DNA of 7,104 nucleotides from Xanthobacteraceae bacterium (GTDB lineage: Bacteria; Pseudomonadota; Alphaproteobacteria; Rhizobiales; Xanthobacteraceae), in assembly GCA_030039105.1 (NCBI GenBank), contig JASHQO010000489.1, positions 1 through 7,104 on the forward strand, written 5' to 3'. The notes below the pieces were generated by a model. That model was not told the DNA's origin. It did not search any database and was given only the letters and a program-made list of their open reading frames with translations. Below, in pieces: positions 1 through 6,320 of this stretch (within the stretch, counting starts at the first letter, position 1; each line of letters starts with the position of its first letter). Position numbers and translations under genes: made by a program.

Positions 1-1
1 C

Positions 2-1981
2 ATCGACGGCACGCCGCGGCCCGAGGGCCGCATGATCGCGCTCCTGGGCGACGCCGAGCTCGACGAGGGCAACATTTTCGAGGCCATGCTCGAAGGCTGG
101 AAGCAGGGCCTGCGCAATTGCTGGTGGATCGTCGACTACAACCGGCAAAGCCTCGACGCCGTGGTGCGCGAAGGCCTGTGGGAGCGCTATGAAAATCTGT
201 TCCGCAATTTCGGCTGGGACGTCGTCGTGCTGAAATACGGCGCGCTGCAGCGGGCAGCGTTTGCCGAGCCGGGCGGCGACGTCCTGCAGCGCTGGATCGA
301 TAATTGCCCGAACCAGCTCTATTCGGCGCTGGTGTTCCAGGGCGGCGCGGCCTGGCGCAAGCGCCTCAACGACGAGATCGGCGACCAAGGGCCGGTGACG
401 CAGCTTATCGCGCGGCGCAGCGACGACGAGCTGGCGCGGCTGATGAACAATCTCGGCGGCCACGACCTGAAATCCATCATCGAAGCATTCGACGCCGTCG
501 ATCACGACCGCCCGGTTTGTTTCATCGCTTACACGATCAAGGGCTACGGCCTGCCGTTGGCCGGCCACAAGGACAACCACGCCGGCCTGATGACGCCGGC
601 GCAGATGGCGACCTTTCAGACGTCGATGAACGTCCGGTCCGGCCACGAATGGGACCGGTTCGAGGGCCTGGCGCAGCCGGCCGACGCCATCGCCGCGTTT
701 CTCGGCCGCGTGCCGTTCGCCAGCGGCGGCGAACGCCGCCTGCAAGCGCCGCGCATCGAGGTGCCGGCCGCGCTCACCGTGCCGATCCAGCCGAAAATGG
801 CGACGCAGGCCGGGTTCGGCGCGCTGCTCAACGAGATCGCGCGCGGCGACACGGCGCTGGCGTCGCGCATCGTCACCACCTCGCCCGACGTCACGGTGTC
901 GACCAATCTCGGCGCCTGGGTCAACCGCCGCGGCCTGTTCGCGCGGCAAAACCTGGCCGACACGTTCAAGAGCGAGCGCATTCCGTCGACGTTCAATTGG
1001 GAGTTCTCGCCCAAGGGCCAGCATATCGAGCTCGGCATCGCCGAGATGAACCTGTTCGGCGCGCTTGCGGCGCTCGGCCTGTCGCACGCCGTCAACGGCG
1101 AGCGGCTGTTGCCCATCGGCACGCTGTACGATCCGTTCATCGCCCGCGGCCTCGATGCGCTCAATTACGCCTGCTACCAGGACGCGCGCTTCATCCTGGT
1201 GGCGACGCCGTCCGGCATCACGCTGGCGCCGGAAGGCGGCGCCCACCAGTCGATCGCCGAGCCGCTGATCGGGCTGGCGCAAGACGGGCTCGCCGCGTTC
1301 GAGCCGGCCTTCGTCGATGAGCTCGCCGTCATCCTCGCCTTCGCCTTCGACTACATCCAGCGCGAGGCGGAAAAGGACGCCGAAGGCGAGCTGTCCGAGC
1401 GCAACTGGCTGCGCGACGAGACCGGCGGCGCGGTCTATCTGCGGCTCTCGACCCGGCCGATCGAGCAGATCGAGCGCACGATGACGCCGGCGTTGCGCCA
1501 GGCCATCGTCGACGGCGCCTATTGGCTGCGCGAGCCCGGGCCGAACTGCCAGGTCGTGGTCGCCTACGCAGGAGCGGTCGCGCCCGAAGCGATCCAGGCC
1601 ATCGGCCTGATGGCGGAGGATCGGCGCGACGTCGGCCTCCTTGCCGTCACCTCCGCCGACCGCCTCAATGCCGGTTGGACCGCGGCATGGCGGGCGCGCG
1701 AGCGCGGCCTCATTCACGCCCGCTGCCATATCGAGCGGCTGCTCGCCGGCCTGCCGCGCCATTGCGGCATCGTCAGCGTGCTCGACGGCCATCCGGCCAC
1801 CCTGGGCTGGCTCGGCGCAGTCGCCGGCCACCGGGTGCGGCCGCTCGGCGTCGAGCATTTCGGCCAGACCGGCTCGATCGCCGATCTCTACGCCCACTAC
1901 GGCATCGACGCCCGCGCCATCATCGCCGCCGCCGAAGCCATCGCGCCGGGCCGCCCGATCCGCCATCTCGGCGTAGTGTGA
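2..1981 (+). CDS. AceE-type 2-oxoacid (pyruvate) dehydrogenase E1 / transketolase-family protein, 5'-truncated
   Basis: This is the 3' part of a thiamine-diphosphate enzyme. The frame is open from base 2 and ends with TGA, giving 659 visible residues; full-length relatives run to roughly 780-890, so the N-terminus is outside the window. What is seen: a ThDP/Mg motif variant, GDAE at visible residues 16-19, ending at YNRQ near 46-49; a histidine loop AGHKDNHAGLM near 187-197; GQHIELGIAEMNL near 339-351, whose glutamate aligns with the catalytic Glu of E. coli AceE (GINE); and a C-terminal transketolase domain ending in the AceE-like stretch GVEHFGQTGSIADLYAHYGID. Homodimeric E1 enzymes decarboxylate a 2-oxoacid and reductively acylate the lipoyl group of E2 in the cytoplasm. 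Substrate is inferred: pyruvate is most likely, but relatives such as Pseudomonas MdeB act on 2-oxobutyrate, and databases often call this group simply transketolase. The next gene is convergent, so no E2 or E3 follows. An internal ATG at 32 is not the true start, because homology continues upstream. Confidence 0.85.
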   Translation: MDGTPRPEGRMIALLGDAELDEGNIFEAMLEGWKQGLRNCWWIVDYNRQSLDAVVREGLWERYENLFRNFGWDVVVLKYGALQRAAFAEPGGDVLQRWIDNCPNQLYSALVFQGGAAWRKRLNDEIGDQGPVTQLIARRSDDELARLMNNLGGHDLKSIIEAFDAVDHDRPVCFIAYTIKGYGLPLAGHKDNHAGLMTPAQMATFQTSMNVRSGHEWDRFEGLAQPADAIAAFLGRVPFASGGERRLQAPRIEVPAALTVPIQPKMATQAGFGALLNEIARGDTALASRIVTTSPDVTVSTNLGAWVNRRGLFARQNLADTFKSERIPSTFNWEFSPKGQHIELGIAEMNLFGALAALGLSHAVNGERLLPIGTLYDPFIARGLDALNYACYQDARFILVATPSGITLAPEGGAHQSIAEPLIGLAQDGLAAFEPAFVDELAVILAFAFDYIQREAEKDAEGELSERNWLRDETGGAVYLRLSTRPIEQIERTMTPALRQAIVDGAYWLREPGPNCQVVVAYAGAVAPEAIQAIGLMAEDRRDVGLLAVTSADRLNAGWTAAWRARERGLIHARCHIERLLAGLPRHCGIVSVLDGHPATLGWLGAVAGHRVRPLGVEHFGQTGSIADLYAHYGIDARAIIAAAEAIAPGRPIRHLGVV

Positions 1982-2086
1982 GCGCGCCGTAATTTGTAGA
2001 TGGGGTATAACGGGTTGGTACAAGCACCGAGCGTCAGGCGGGCTACGCTGCCTGCGAACCTGCCGGGCCGTGACCGTATCGCGCGG

Positions 2087-3709
2087 CTACGGGCCGAAAC
2101 GATAGTTCAAGCCGACCCGGACGACATGGTCGCGCACATTGCTGCTGCTCGTGACCGCGAAGGCCGCCGTCGGGGTAGTCGTCACTGGAACGCCGAAGGC
2201 GTTGTTGATGCTGCCGAGATCGACATAGAGATATTCGAGCTTGGCCGACCAGTGATTTGAGGCGCCGAGGCCGACCAGGCTGGTTTCGACGCCGCCGCCG
2301 ATGGTCCAGCCCGATTTGGTCGCCGAGAAGTTCGCCGCGCCGGGCGCCGTGGTGAACAGCGTCCCGACCGCCGTTGTGCTCTGGAAGGTGTAGTTGGAGT
2401 CGATCCGGCCCCAGGCGGCGCCGCCCGTGACGTACCACAAGAAGCAATTCTGCGCCCAGCCAAGGCGCGCCCGCGCCGTCGCCAGCCACTCGATCTTCTG
2501 TTGGTCGGTGTAGCTCATCGTCGTGGGCGCCACGACCAAGGTGGAGGCAATGAAGTTCGTGCTGCTGAAGGTGTCGTGCTCCGCGGACTTGTCCCAATCG
2601 GCCTCGGCACCCAGCACCCAGTTTCCGGTTTGCCAGTTGATGCCGACTTGGCCGCCGCCGAGCACGCCGATCGGCGCGTGCGTAAAGACGGTGTCGTTGA
2701 GCGGATTGGTGACGCCGAACTCCCCGCCGGGCGGGAACAGCGAAACCGAATCGTGGCTGCGATCGTGGCCGATGCTGCCGCCGACATTGCCGCCGATGTA
2801 ATAGCCGGTCCAGTTGCAGGTCGGGCAGGGTGCCGCCGCCGCAACCGGCTTCGGCCCGCTGCCGAAGTCGCCGAAGCGGTAGTTCAGGCCGGCGCGGACC
2901 AGATTGTCGCGGATATTGCTGTTGCCCGAAACCGTGTAGGCCGCTCCGGCGACGCTGGTCACCGGAAGGCCGAACGAATGGCTCACGCTGCCGAGATTGA
3001 CATAGAGGTATTCGATCTTGGCTGACCAATGGTTGGACATGCCGAGCCATGACAGCGTGGTTTCGACGCCGCCGCCCACCGCGTAGCCCGATCTGGTGGT
3101 GCTGAAGTTCGCCGCACCGGGAGCGGACGCGTAAAGCGGGGATCCGAAGCCCTGGAACGTGTAGTTGGAATCGACCCGGCCCCAGGCGGCGCCGCCGGTG
3201 ACGTACCAGAGCGCAAAATCATTGGCCCAGCCGAGCCGCAATCGCGCCGTCGCCAGCCAGTCGATCTTTTCCTGGTCGGTGAAGTTGGTGCTGGCGGGCG
3301 CCACGACGACCGACGAGGCGAGGAAGCTGCTGTTGTTGAGCCTGTCGCGCTGACCGGAGGCGTCCCAGTCGGCCTCGGCGCCCAACACCATATTGCCGGT
3401 CTGCCAGTTGACGCCGATCTGGGCGCCGCCGATCGCGCCGGCCGGCGACTGCGCGTAGGAGAAGCCCGACAGCGGGTTGATCACGCCCGGGCTGACCCCG
3501 CCGAACGTGCCCGGCGGAAACAGCGACGCCGCATTCGACGTCGGGTCGCGGCCGATGCCGCCGCCGGCGTTGACGCCGATATAGAAGCCGGTCCAGTCGC
3601 AGGTCGGACAGGGCGGTGCCGGCGGCGCCTTGAGCGGCATATCGGCGGCCATCGCCGTCGCGCCTGACAACGCAATAACAGCAGCACTCGAAAGCAGTAG
3701 CTTTTTCAT
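2087..3709 (-). CDS. Outer-membrane beta-barrel protein (Omp25/31-like) with two tandem barrel domains
   Basis: A 540-residue exported protein. Residues 1-21 form a signal peptide (KK, hydrophobic core, cleavage probably after AMA-21). A proline-rich linker follows, then two copies of one domain: residues 34-280 and 295-539. Each starts CPTC(D/N)WTG(F/Y)YIG, contains NWQTGN.VLGAEADWD, WLATAR.RLGWA, WYVTGGAAWGR and SNHWSAK.EYLYV.LGS, and ends VR.GLNYRFG. That is the architecture of the small Omp_b-brl surface barrels abundant in rhizobia, normally one barrel of about 200-250 residues, so this protein is double length. By eye about 60% of aligned residues are identical between copies. The C-terminus is an aromatic-containing final strand (YRFGP). 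The ATG is supported by AGGGGG six bases upstream (plus-strand 3716-3721). Location in the outer membrane is a confident family inference; whether it forms two 8-stranded barrels or one larger pore, and what passes through it, cannot be read here. Its neighbour, the E1 gene, converges from the other side, 105 bp away. Confidence 0.88.
   Translation of the reverse strand: MKKLLLSSAAVIALSGATAMAADMPLKAPPAPPCPTCDWTGFYIGVNAGGGIGRDPTSNAASLFPPGTFGGVSPGVINPLSGFSYAQSPAGAIGGAQIGVNWQTGNMVLGAEADWDASGQRDRLNNSSFLASSVVVAPASTNFTDQEKIDWLATARLRLGWANDFALWYVTGGAAWGRVDSNYTFQGFGSPLYASAPGAANFSTTRSGYAVGGGVETTLSWLGMSNHWSAKIEYLYVNLGSVSHSFGLPVTSVAGAAYTVSGNSNIRDNLVRAGLNYRFGDFGSGPKPVAAAAPCPTCNWTGYYIGGNVGGSIGHDRSHDSVSLFPPGGEFGVTNPLNDTVFTHAPIGVLGGGQVGINWQTGNWVLGAEADWDKSAEHDTFSSTNFIASTLVVAPTTMSYTDQQKIEWLATARARLGWAQNCFLWYVTGGAAWGRIDSNYTFQSTTAVGTLFTTAPGAANFSATKSGWTIGGGVETSLVGLGASNHWSAKLEYLYVDLGSINNAFGVPVTTTPTAAFAVTSSSNVRDHVVRVGLNYRFGP
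2093..3610 (-). repeat. Intragenic tandem duplication in the barrel gene
   Basis: The two barrel domains occupy 2870-3610 (copy 1) and 2093-2827 (copy 2), with the period at the CPTC motif being 783 bp (261 codons). Similarity is visible at DNA level as well as protein level: for example 2406-2425 and 3177-3196 are an identical 20-base run, followed in both by nearly the same bases encoding the WYVTGGAAWGR segment. The 42-bp linker between copies (residues 281-294, ending KPVAAAAP) resembles the mature N-terminal linker (LKAPPAPP) and contains no second signal peptide. This indicates duplication of the mature-coding part rather than simple read-through between two complete genes. Confidence 0.85.
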
Positions 3710-3853
3710 GATGCGCCCCCTGCAACGCCTGATCGCAGGTCTTCGACATTACACAGCTTGGTGCGGCGCACGAGGCCGAAATGGCTCCCCGCGTTCGCTT
3801 TCTCCCGGACAGTGACAATCGGGCCACAATCAACGAGGAAGTACGGTAGCACG

Positions 3854-3928
3854 GTAGGGCGGATTAAGGCGTAATCCGCCGCCGCGCAGCGATCGGATGG
3901 CGGATTACGCTGCGCTAATCCGCCCTGC
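3854..3928. repeat. REP-like double palindrome (GGCGGATTA hairpins)
   Basis: Two perfect hairpins stand side by side. The first pairs GGCGGATTA (3858-3866) with TAATCCGCC (3872-3880) around the loop AGGCG. The second pairs GGCGGATTA (3899-3907) with TAATCCGCC (3916-3924) around CGCTGCGC. The outer arms also pair with each other (3854-3866 with 3916-3928, 12 of 13 positions), so the whole element can fold as one long stem. Short palindromes with this GGCGGATTA/TAATCCGCC core are commonly dispersed in proteobacterial genomes. It lies 145 bp upstream of the barrel gene start, and no gene overlaps it convincingly. Its role, if any, is unknown. Confidence 0.7.
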
Positions 3929-4330
3929 GGCGCGTCCCCAATAAAGCGACACTGGCCTTGACTTTTGTCCCCATAGCGGTTACATAGCGACTATCCCGCT
4001 CGCAAAGGGCGCCTTTCGCGAGGGTACTCCTTGAGGCGGAGCGGGGGCGGTTCTCGTGCTGCGCAGAAATACACTGCGCTCGCGGGCGGCTTGGGCATCG
4101 TCCCGTCCGGCGCGTGCCGGACCGCGAGGTGCTCGCTGCACTGGTGCCGGAGAGGGTCCTCCCGTTTGCATCCGGTGGTTCCAGGAAGCGCGGCCTGAAG
4201 CCGAGCCGAGAGTAAAATCTCGGCGAGTGCCGCGGTAGGGCGCCGCAAGGCGAGCGCGCCCGCTCCAGGAGGTCCAAGGCTTTATGAAGTCCTGGGCCTC
4301 GGTCCTCCGCAAACGGAGGGCAGGAGAAAG

Positions 4331-4374
4331 GGCGCGCGCCGCATCGCTTTTCGATGCGGCTCCCGGTGCGCGCC
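4331..4374. repeat. Two-tier stem-loop
   Basis: GGCGCGC (4331-4337) pairs with GCGCGCC (4368-4374), and immediately inside it GCCGCATCG (4338-4346) pairs perfectly with CGATGCGGC (4352-4360) around the loop CTTTT. The seven bases 4361-4367 form a one-sided bulge. This gives 16 base pairs, mostly GC. No T-run follows on either strand, so it is not a standard terminator. Confidence 0.6.
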
Positions 4375-4386
4375 TCTCGGCGCCCC

Positions 4387-4410
4387 GCCTCCCTTCTTTT
4401 CAAGGGAGGC
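4387..4410 (+). repeat. Perfect 9-bp hairpin, possible weak terminator or attenuator
   Basis: GCCTCCCTT (4387-4395) pairs with AAGGGAGGC (4402-4410) around CTTTTC. A run of six T occurs only at 4446-4451, too far away for a classical intrinsic terminator. It is the last hairpin before the Cys-rich gene, so it could act on transcription into that gene, but this is inference. Confidence 0.45.
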
Positions 4411-4550
4411 GTTGTCGTGGCTTTCCTTGGCTTGGCTTTGACGTGTTTTTTGGTGGGATGAGCAAGGCTCGGGTGCGAAGGGGCATCGCGGGAACGAAGG
4501 AACGCATCGTCGCCGGGCTCGATCTGGCGACGAGGAGAGAAGACCAAGCC

Positions 4551-4829
4551 ATGCCGCGGCGACGACCGACGCGAAGCTTTCCGGGGCGGCTCACGCTCGA
4601 ACAGTGGCTGGAGCGCCCATTGCCGGCGCGCATCGATTTGATCTGGCGGGCGCAGTGCGATTTGCTGGGATCGTTCCGCTTCTGCGCCAACAAGCGGTGC
4701 CGCCGGGCGCGCACCTGCCGCGGCGCCGACCCGGAGGCGTGCAGTCACGGGCTTTGGTGCCGCAAGGCGAAGAAGCCCAAGACGCTGCGGCAGGAATGGA
4801 GCCGGCTCGTCCGCCTCAAGTCGCTGTGA
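4551..4829 (+). CDS. Small basic six-cysteine hypothetical protein
   Basis: A 92-residue protein with no signal peptide and many Arg/Lys. Residues 13-33 (RLTLEQWLERPLPARIDLIWR) look like an amphipathic helical part. A cysteine cluster follows: C36, C45, C50, C56, C64 and C70, spaced x8, x4, x5, x7 and x5, embedded in FCANKRCRRARTCRG. The tail is a Lys/Arg-rich segment with an aromatic (QEWSRL). Similar small CRRARxC proteins of unknown function occur in Rhizobiales, as far as I recall; the cysteines could bind a metal and the charge could contact nucleic acid, both inferred. I chose ATG 4551 because AGGAGA lies at 4533-4538 and recognisable composition begins here. In-frame ATGs at 4458 and 4284 are alternatives, but the extension runs back into the hairpin region. 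The gene follows the hairpin-dense block and is separated by 302 bp from the next gene. Confidence 0.6.
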   Translation: MPRRRPTRSFPGRLTLEQWLERPLPARIDLIWRAQCDLLGSFRFCANKRCRRARTCRGADPEACSHGLWCRKAKKPKTLRQEWSRLVRLKSL

Positions 4830-5131
4830 CGCCGCGGCGGCTAAGCCGGCGCCGCCGCGGCCATCGCGCCGGGACGGCCGATCCGCCCTGCCGGGGTTGT
4901 CGGACCATTGCCGGCATCGCCGCGCGCGGCGACATCGAGTCGATCAAAAGTGCCGGAGCGATTTGCGCACGTCGGCGAGCGGGCGCGGCGTCACGACCTC
5001 GGGATGGCGATCGGTCGGAGCAGCGACCGCGACCCGTCGCAACGCTCGGCCATGGGGTGCTCATTGCTCCCTATTCCGTTGAGCCCGGACGTGCAATGCT
5101 GGTCCGGAGGGGCGGCGGCTGAGGCTCGACT
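4830..5131. other. Gene-free stretch between the Cys-rich and exported-protein genes
   Basis: About 300 bp in which open frames exist but look like GC-driven shadows. Apart from the short E1-tail-like sequence near its start (4850-4900), I see no gene, T-tailed terminator or convincing promoter. The final part must hold the leader of the gene at 5132, with GAGG at 5121-5124 as the probable ribosome binding site. Confidence 0.5.
4850..4900 (+). repeat. Sequence resembling the 3' end of the E1 gene, possible remnant
   Basis: These 51 bases align without gaps to 1927-1977, the last codons of the E1 gene, with 42 identities; the core 4860-4887 matches 1937-1964 at 26 of 28 positions. Translated in the matching frame it gives AAAAIAPGRPIRPAGVV against AAEAIAPGRPIRHLGVV at the E1 C-terminus, 14 of 17 identical. 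The similarity does not continue upstream, where an in-frame TAA lies at 4842-4844, and the E1 stop codon is not preserved. It may be a relic of a duplicated gene end. GC-rich low-complexity similarity is the alternative. Confidence 0.45.
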
Positions 5132-5527
5132 ATGAGGATCATCTTCACGATCGCAGCAATGACGCTCGTGTTCATACCTCATGCACGCGGCGCCGAGCCG
5201 ATGATCGTCACGCTGTCTTGCGACGGCAAGGTGGAGGACCTCAAGCGCCACACCGACGATGAAGCGATCTCCAAGCTCGGCGTCGTCGTCAACCTCGGCG
5301 AACAGAATGTTTCCTTCAACGGCTACGTCATTCCCATAAAAAAGGTCGACGCCGCTACCGTTTATTTCGAAGGCAAGAGCCAACAACAGACTTACGGGGT
5401 TACGACAGAAACCGATGTGACCGGCTCGGTCGATCGAATTACAGGCGCCATGACGGCGTCAACGATGACGACCGCGGTTTGGCTGGAATGGGAGCTTTAT
5501 TGCAAGTCGGTGACGCGAGTTTTCTGA
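5132..5527 (+). CDS. Small exported hypothetical protein with two cysteines
   Basis: A 131-residue protein starting with a signal peptide: MR, a hydrophobic core to about residue 16, and probable cleavage after ARG-20. The mature part of about 110 residues is beta-rich in appearance and has exactly two cysteines, C30 (TLSCDGK) near the start and C124 (ELYCKSV) near the end, well placed to make one disulphide in the periplasm. The layout, an N-terminal LxCDGK and a C-terminal YCKxxTRxF, resembles small periplasmic proteins of unknown function common in Bradyrhizobium-like genomes, from memory. ATG 5132 has GAGG eight bases upstream. Base composition is visibly less GC-rich than the flanking genes (for example 5330-5410). 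It converges with the lipoprotein gene that ends 76 bp downstream. I assign no function. Confidence 0.75.
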   Translation: MRIIFTIAAMTLVFIPHARGAEPMIVTLSCDGKVEDLKRHTDDEAISKLGVVVNLGEQNVSFNGYVIPIKKVDAATVYFEGKSQQQTYGVTTETDVTGSVDRITGAMTASTMTTAVWLEWELYCKSVTRVF

Positions 5528-5603
5528 ACCTTCATGGGCTTTCAACACGCGCTGGACGCGGCAATAGGCGGGTCGGCAAGGAATCGGCGGTCCGGGCGGC
5601 GGT

Positions 5604-5867
5604 TCAACCTTTGATCTGCACGTAGCCGCGCTCTCTCATGCAGCCGACGAAATCGTCAAGCGTGGCCTGGTTATTGCCGCCCTTATCGGCGCTGCCGCGG
5701 GTCGCGCCAGCGGGCTTCTGCGCTTCGTCTTTACAATCGAGACGGTCGATATCCAACAATCCGGAGTTGACCGGTTGGCCGTCCGCGCGCGTCCACGCCG
5801 TCGGCAGCGTCACCGGTCTGGCACAAGCGCCGAGCGTCAACATCGAAACCAGCAAGAGGGCGCGCAT
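5604..5867 (-). CDS. Small putative outer-membrane lipoprotein
   Basis: An 87-residue protein. The short type II signal peptide ends in the lipobox LGAC, so the lipidated cysteine is C15; Ala at +2 predicts sorting to the outer membrane rather than retention in the inner membrane. The mature chain of 73 residues has two further cysteines, C45 (DRLDCKDEA) and C76 (DFVGCMRERGY). The pattern of an early D..C then C-M-x-x-x-G-Y near the end is seen in many small proteobacterial lipoproteins, whose roles are mostly unknown. The start is supported by GGAG ten bases upstream (plus-strand 5878-5881). An AT-richer block just beyond (5885-5900) could hold the promoter, but no clear -35 is seen. The following gene, hppA, is divergent from it. 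Confidence 0.75.
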   Translation of the reverse strand: MRALLLVSMLTLGACARPVTLPTAWTRADGQPVNSGLLDIDRLDCKDEAQKPAGATRGSADKGGNNQATLDDFVGCMRERGYVQIKG

Positions 5868-6320
5868 GACGCCGACACTCCGGCAAAAATCCTAATATCT
5901 CGTGTGTCGGCGACGGCTGCGGCGACCTGTGTGCCGGCGCCGAAGACCATTCGAGGAACACCGGCAACGCTGCGGCGCCGGCCAGCCTCGCCGGATACGA
6001 TCGAGCCCATCGCCGAGGCGAACCGATTTTGGACCCAAACGCCGCGACAGCCCTATAACCGTTTGCTACCGGCCGGCGACAGCAGGGGAAAGCCTGCAAT
6101 TCCAGGCTAACCTGCACGATCCAGCACGGCGTGAAACGCGGCTTTCCGGCCCGCCATCTCGGGGTTGTGCAACTTTTCTCCGGAGCCGTTGCGTCTCAAG
6201 GCTATTTTGGGCTATGTCGGCGCCGAATTGCGCTCGCAGCGGGCATTTTTGCGCGCCGGGCGCGCGCCTTCCGGGCCAACGCCGCCGTTTGGCCTCTCAC
6301 CACAACCGGGGACCGATCCA
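5868..6320. other. Divergent intergenic region between the lipoprotein gene and hppA
   Basis: About 450 bp with no gene I can support. The open frames on both strands are Arg/Pro/Ala-rich and lack ribosome binding sites or family features. It contains one 6-bp hairpin, AGCCTG (6091-6096) with CAGGCT (6103-6108), without a T-run. It must hold the promoters of the two diverging genes; only the hppA side has a readable candidate. Confidence 0.5.
6189..6217 (+). promoter_or_regulatory. Candidate sigma-70-type promoter for hppA
   Basis: TTGCGT (6189-6194) and CTATGT (6212-6217) are separated by exactly 17 bases, a plausible housekeeping promoter for an alphaproteobacterium. It would start transcription near 6224 and give a leader of about 95 bases before the hppA ATG. 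Both boxes are imperfect, so this is a weak prediction. Confidence 0.3.

Larger units (their letters stand above)
3999..4410. other. Hairpin-dense non-coding block, candidate structured RNA or dispersed element
   Basis: No credible gene covers this stretch; the reading frames through it are long only because of high GC and are Arg/Pro/Ala-rich without family features. It contains an unusual series of inverted repeats: 3999-4008 with 4012-4022 (one bulged C); 4061-4066 with 4074-4079; 4105-4111 with 4116-4122 (GTCCGGC/GCCGGAC); 4205-4211 with 4218-4224 (GCCGAGA/TCTCGGC, A-rich loop); 4241-4244 with 4249-4252 closing a GCAA tetraloop; 4304-4309 with 4314-4319 (CCTCCG/CGGAGG, loop CAAA); the two-tier stem 4331-4374; and 4387-4410. 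I do not recognise RNase P, tmRNA, SRP RNA, a riboswitch or intron domains in it. It could be an untranslated leader for the Cys-rich gene at 4551, an independent small RNA, or a dispersed repeat. Strand is undetermined, though the downstream gene suggests plus. Confidence 0.4.

Noticed and set aside
616..1164. Minus-strand open frame inside the E1 gene
   Set aside because: Antisense to well-conserved E1 coding sequence, with no independent evidence.
2074..2092. Bidirectional terminator between the convergent E1 and barrel genes
   Set aside because: The only stem seen (CCGTA with TACGG) is five base pairs, overlaps the barrel stop codon and has no T-run.
2043..3050. Minus-strand open frame of 335 codons inside the barrel gene
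   Set aside because: It is an alternative frame of the barrel gene and lacks family features; the 540-residue frame has the signal peptide and barrel motifs.
4200..4410. Known structured RNA such as RNase P, tmRNA or SRP RNA
   Set aside because: None of the conserved core sequences I know for these RNAs is present.
4387..4451. Intrinsic terminator made of the 9-bp hairpin and the T6 run
   Set aside because: The T-run lies 35 bases after the hairpin, too distant for the standard mechanism.
4284..4550. N-terminal extension of the Cys-rich gene from ATG 4284
   Set aside because: The extension reads through three strong hairpins and has no ribosome binding site as good as AGGAGA before 4551; its composition does not match the C-terminal part.
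3915..4748. Long minus-strand open frame of 277 codons
   Set aside because: Rich in Arg, Pro, Ala and Ser with no domain signature. It runs through the hairpin block and antisense to the Cys-rich gene, as expected of a GC-driven shadow.
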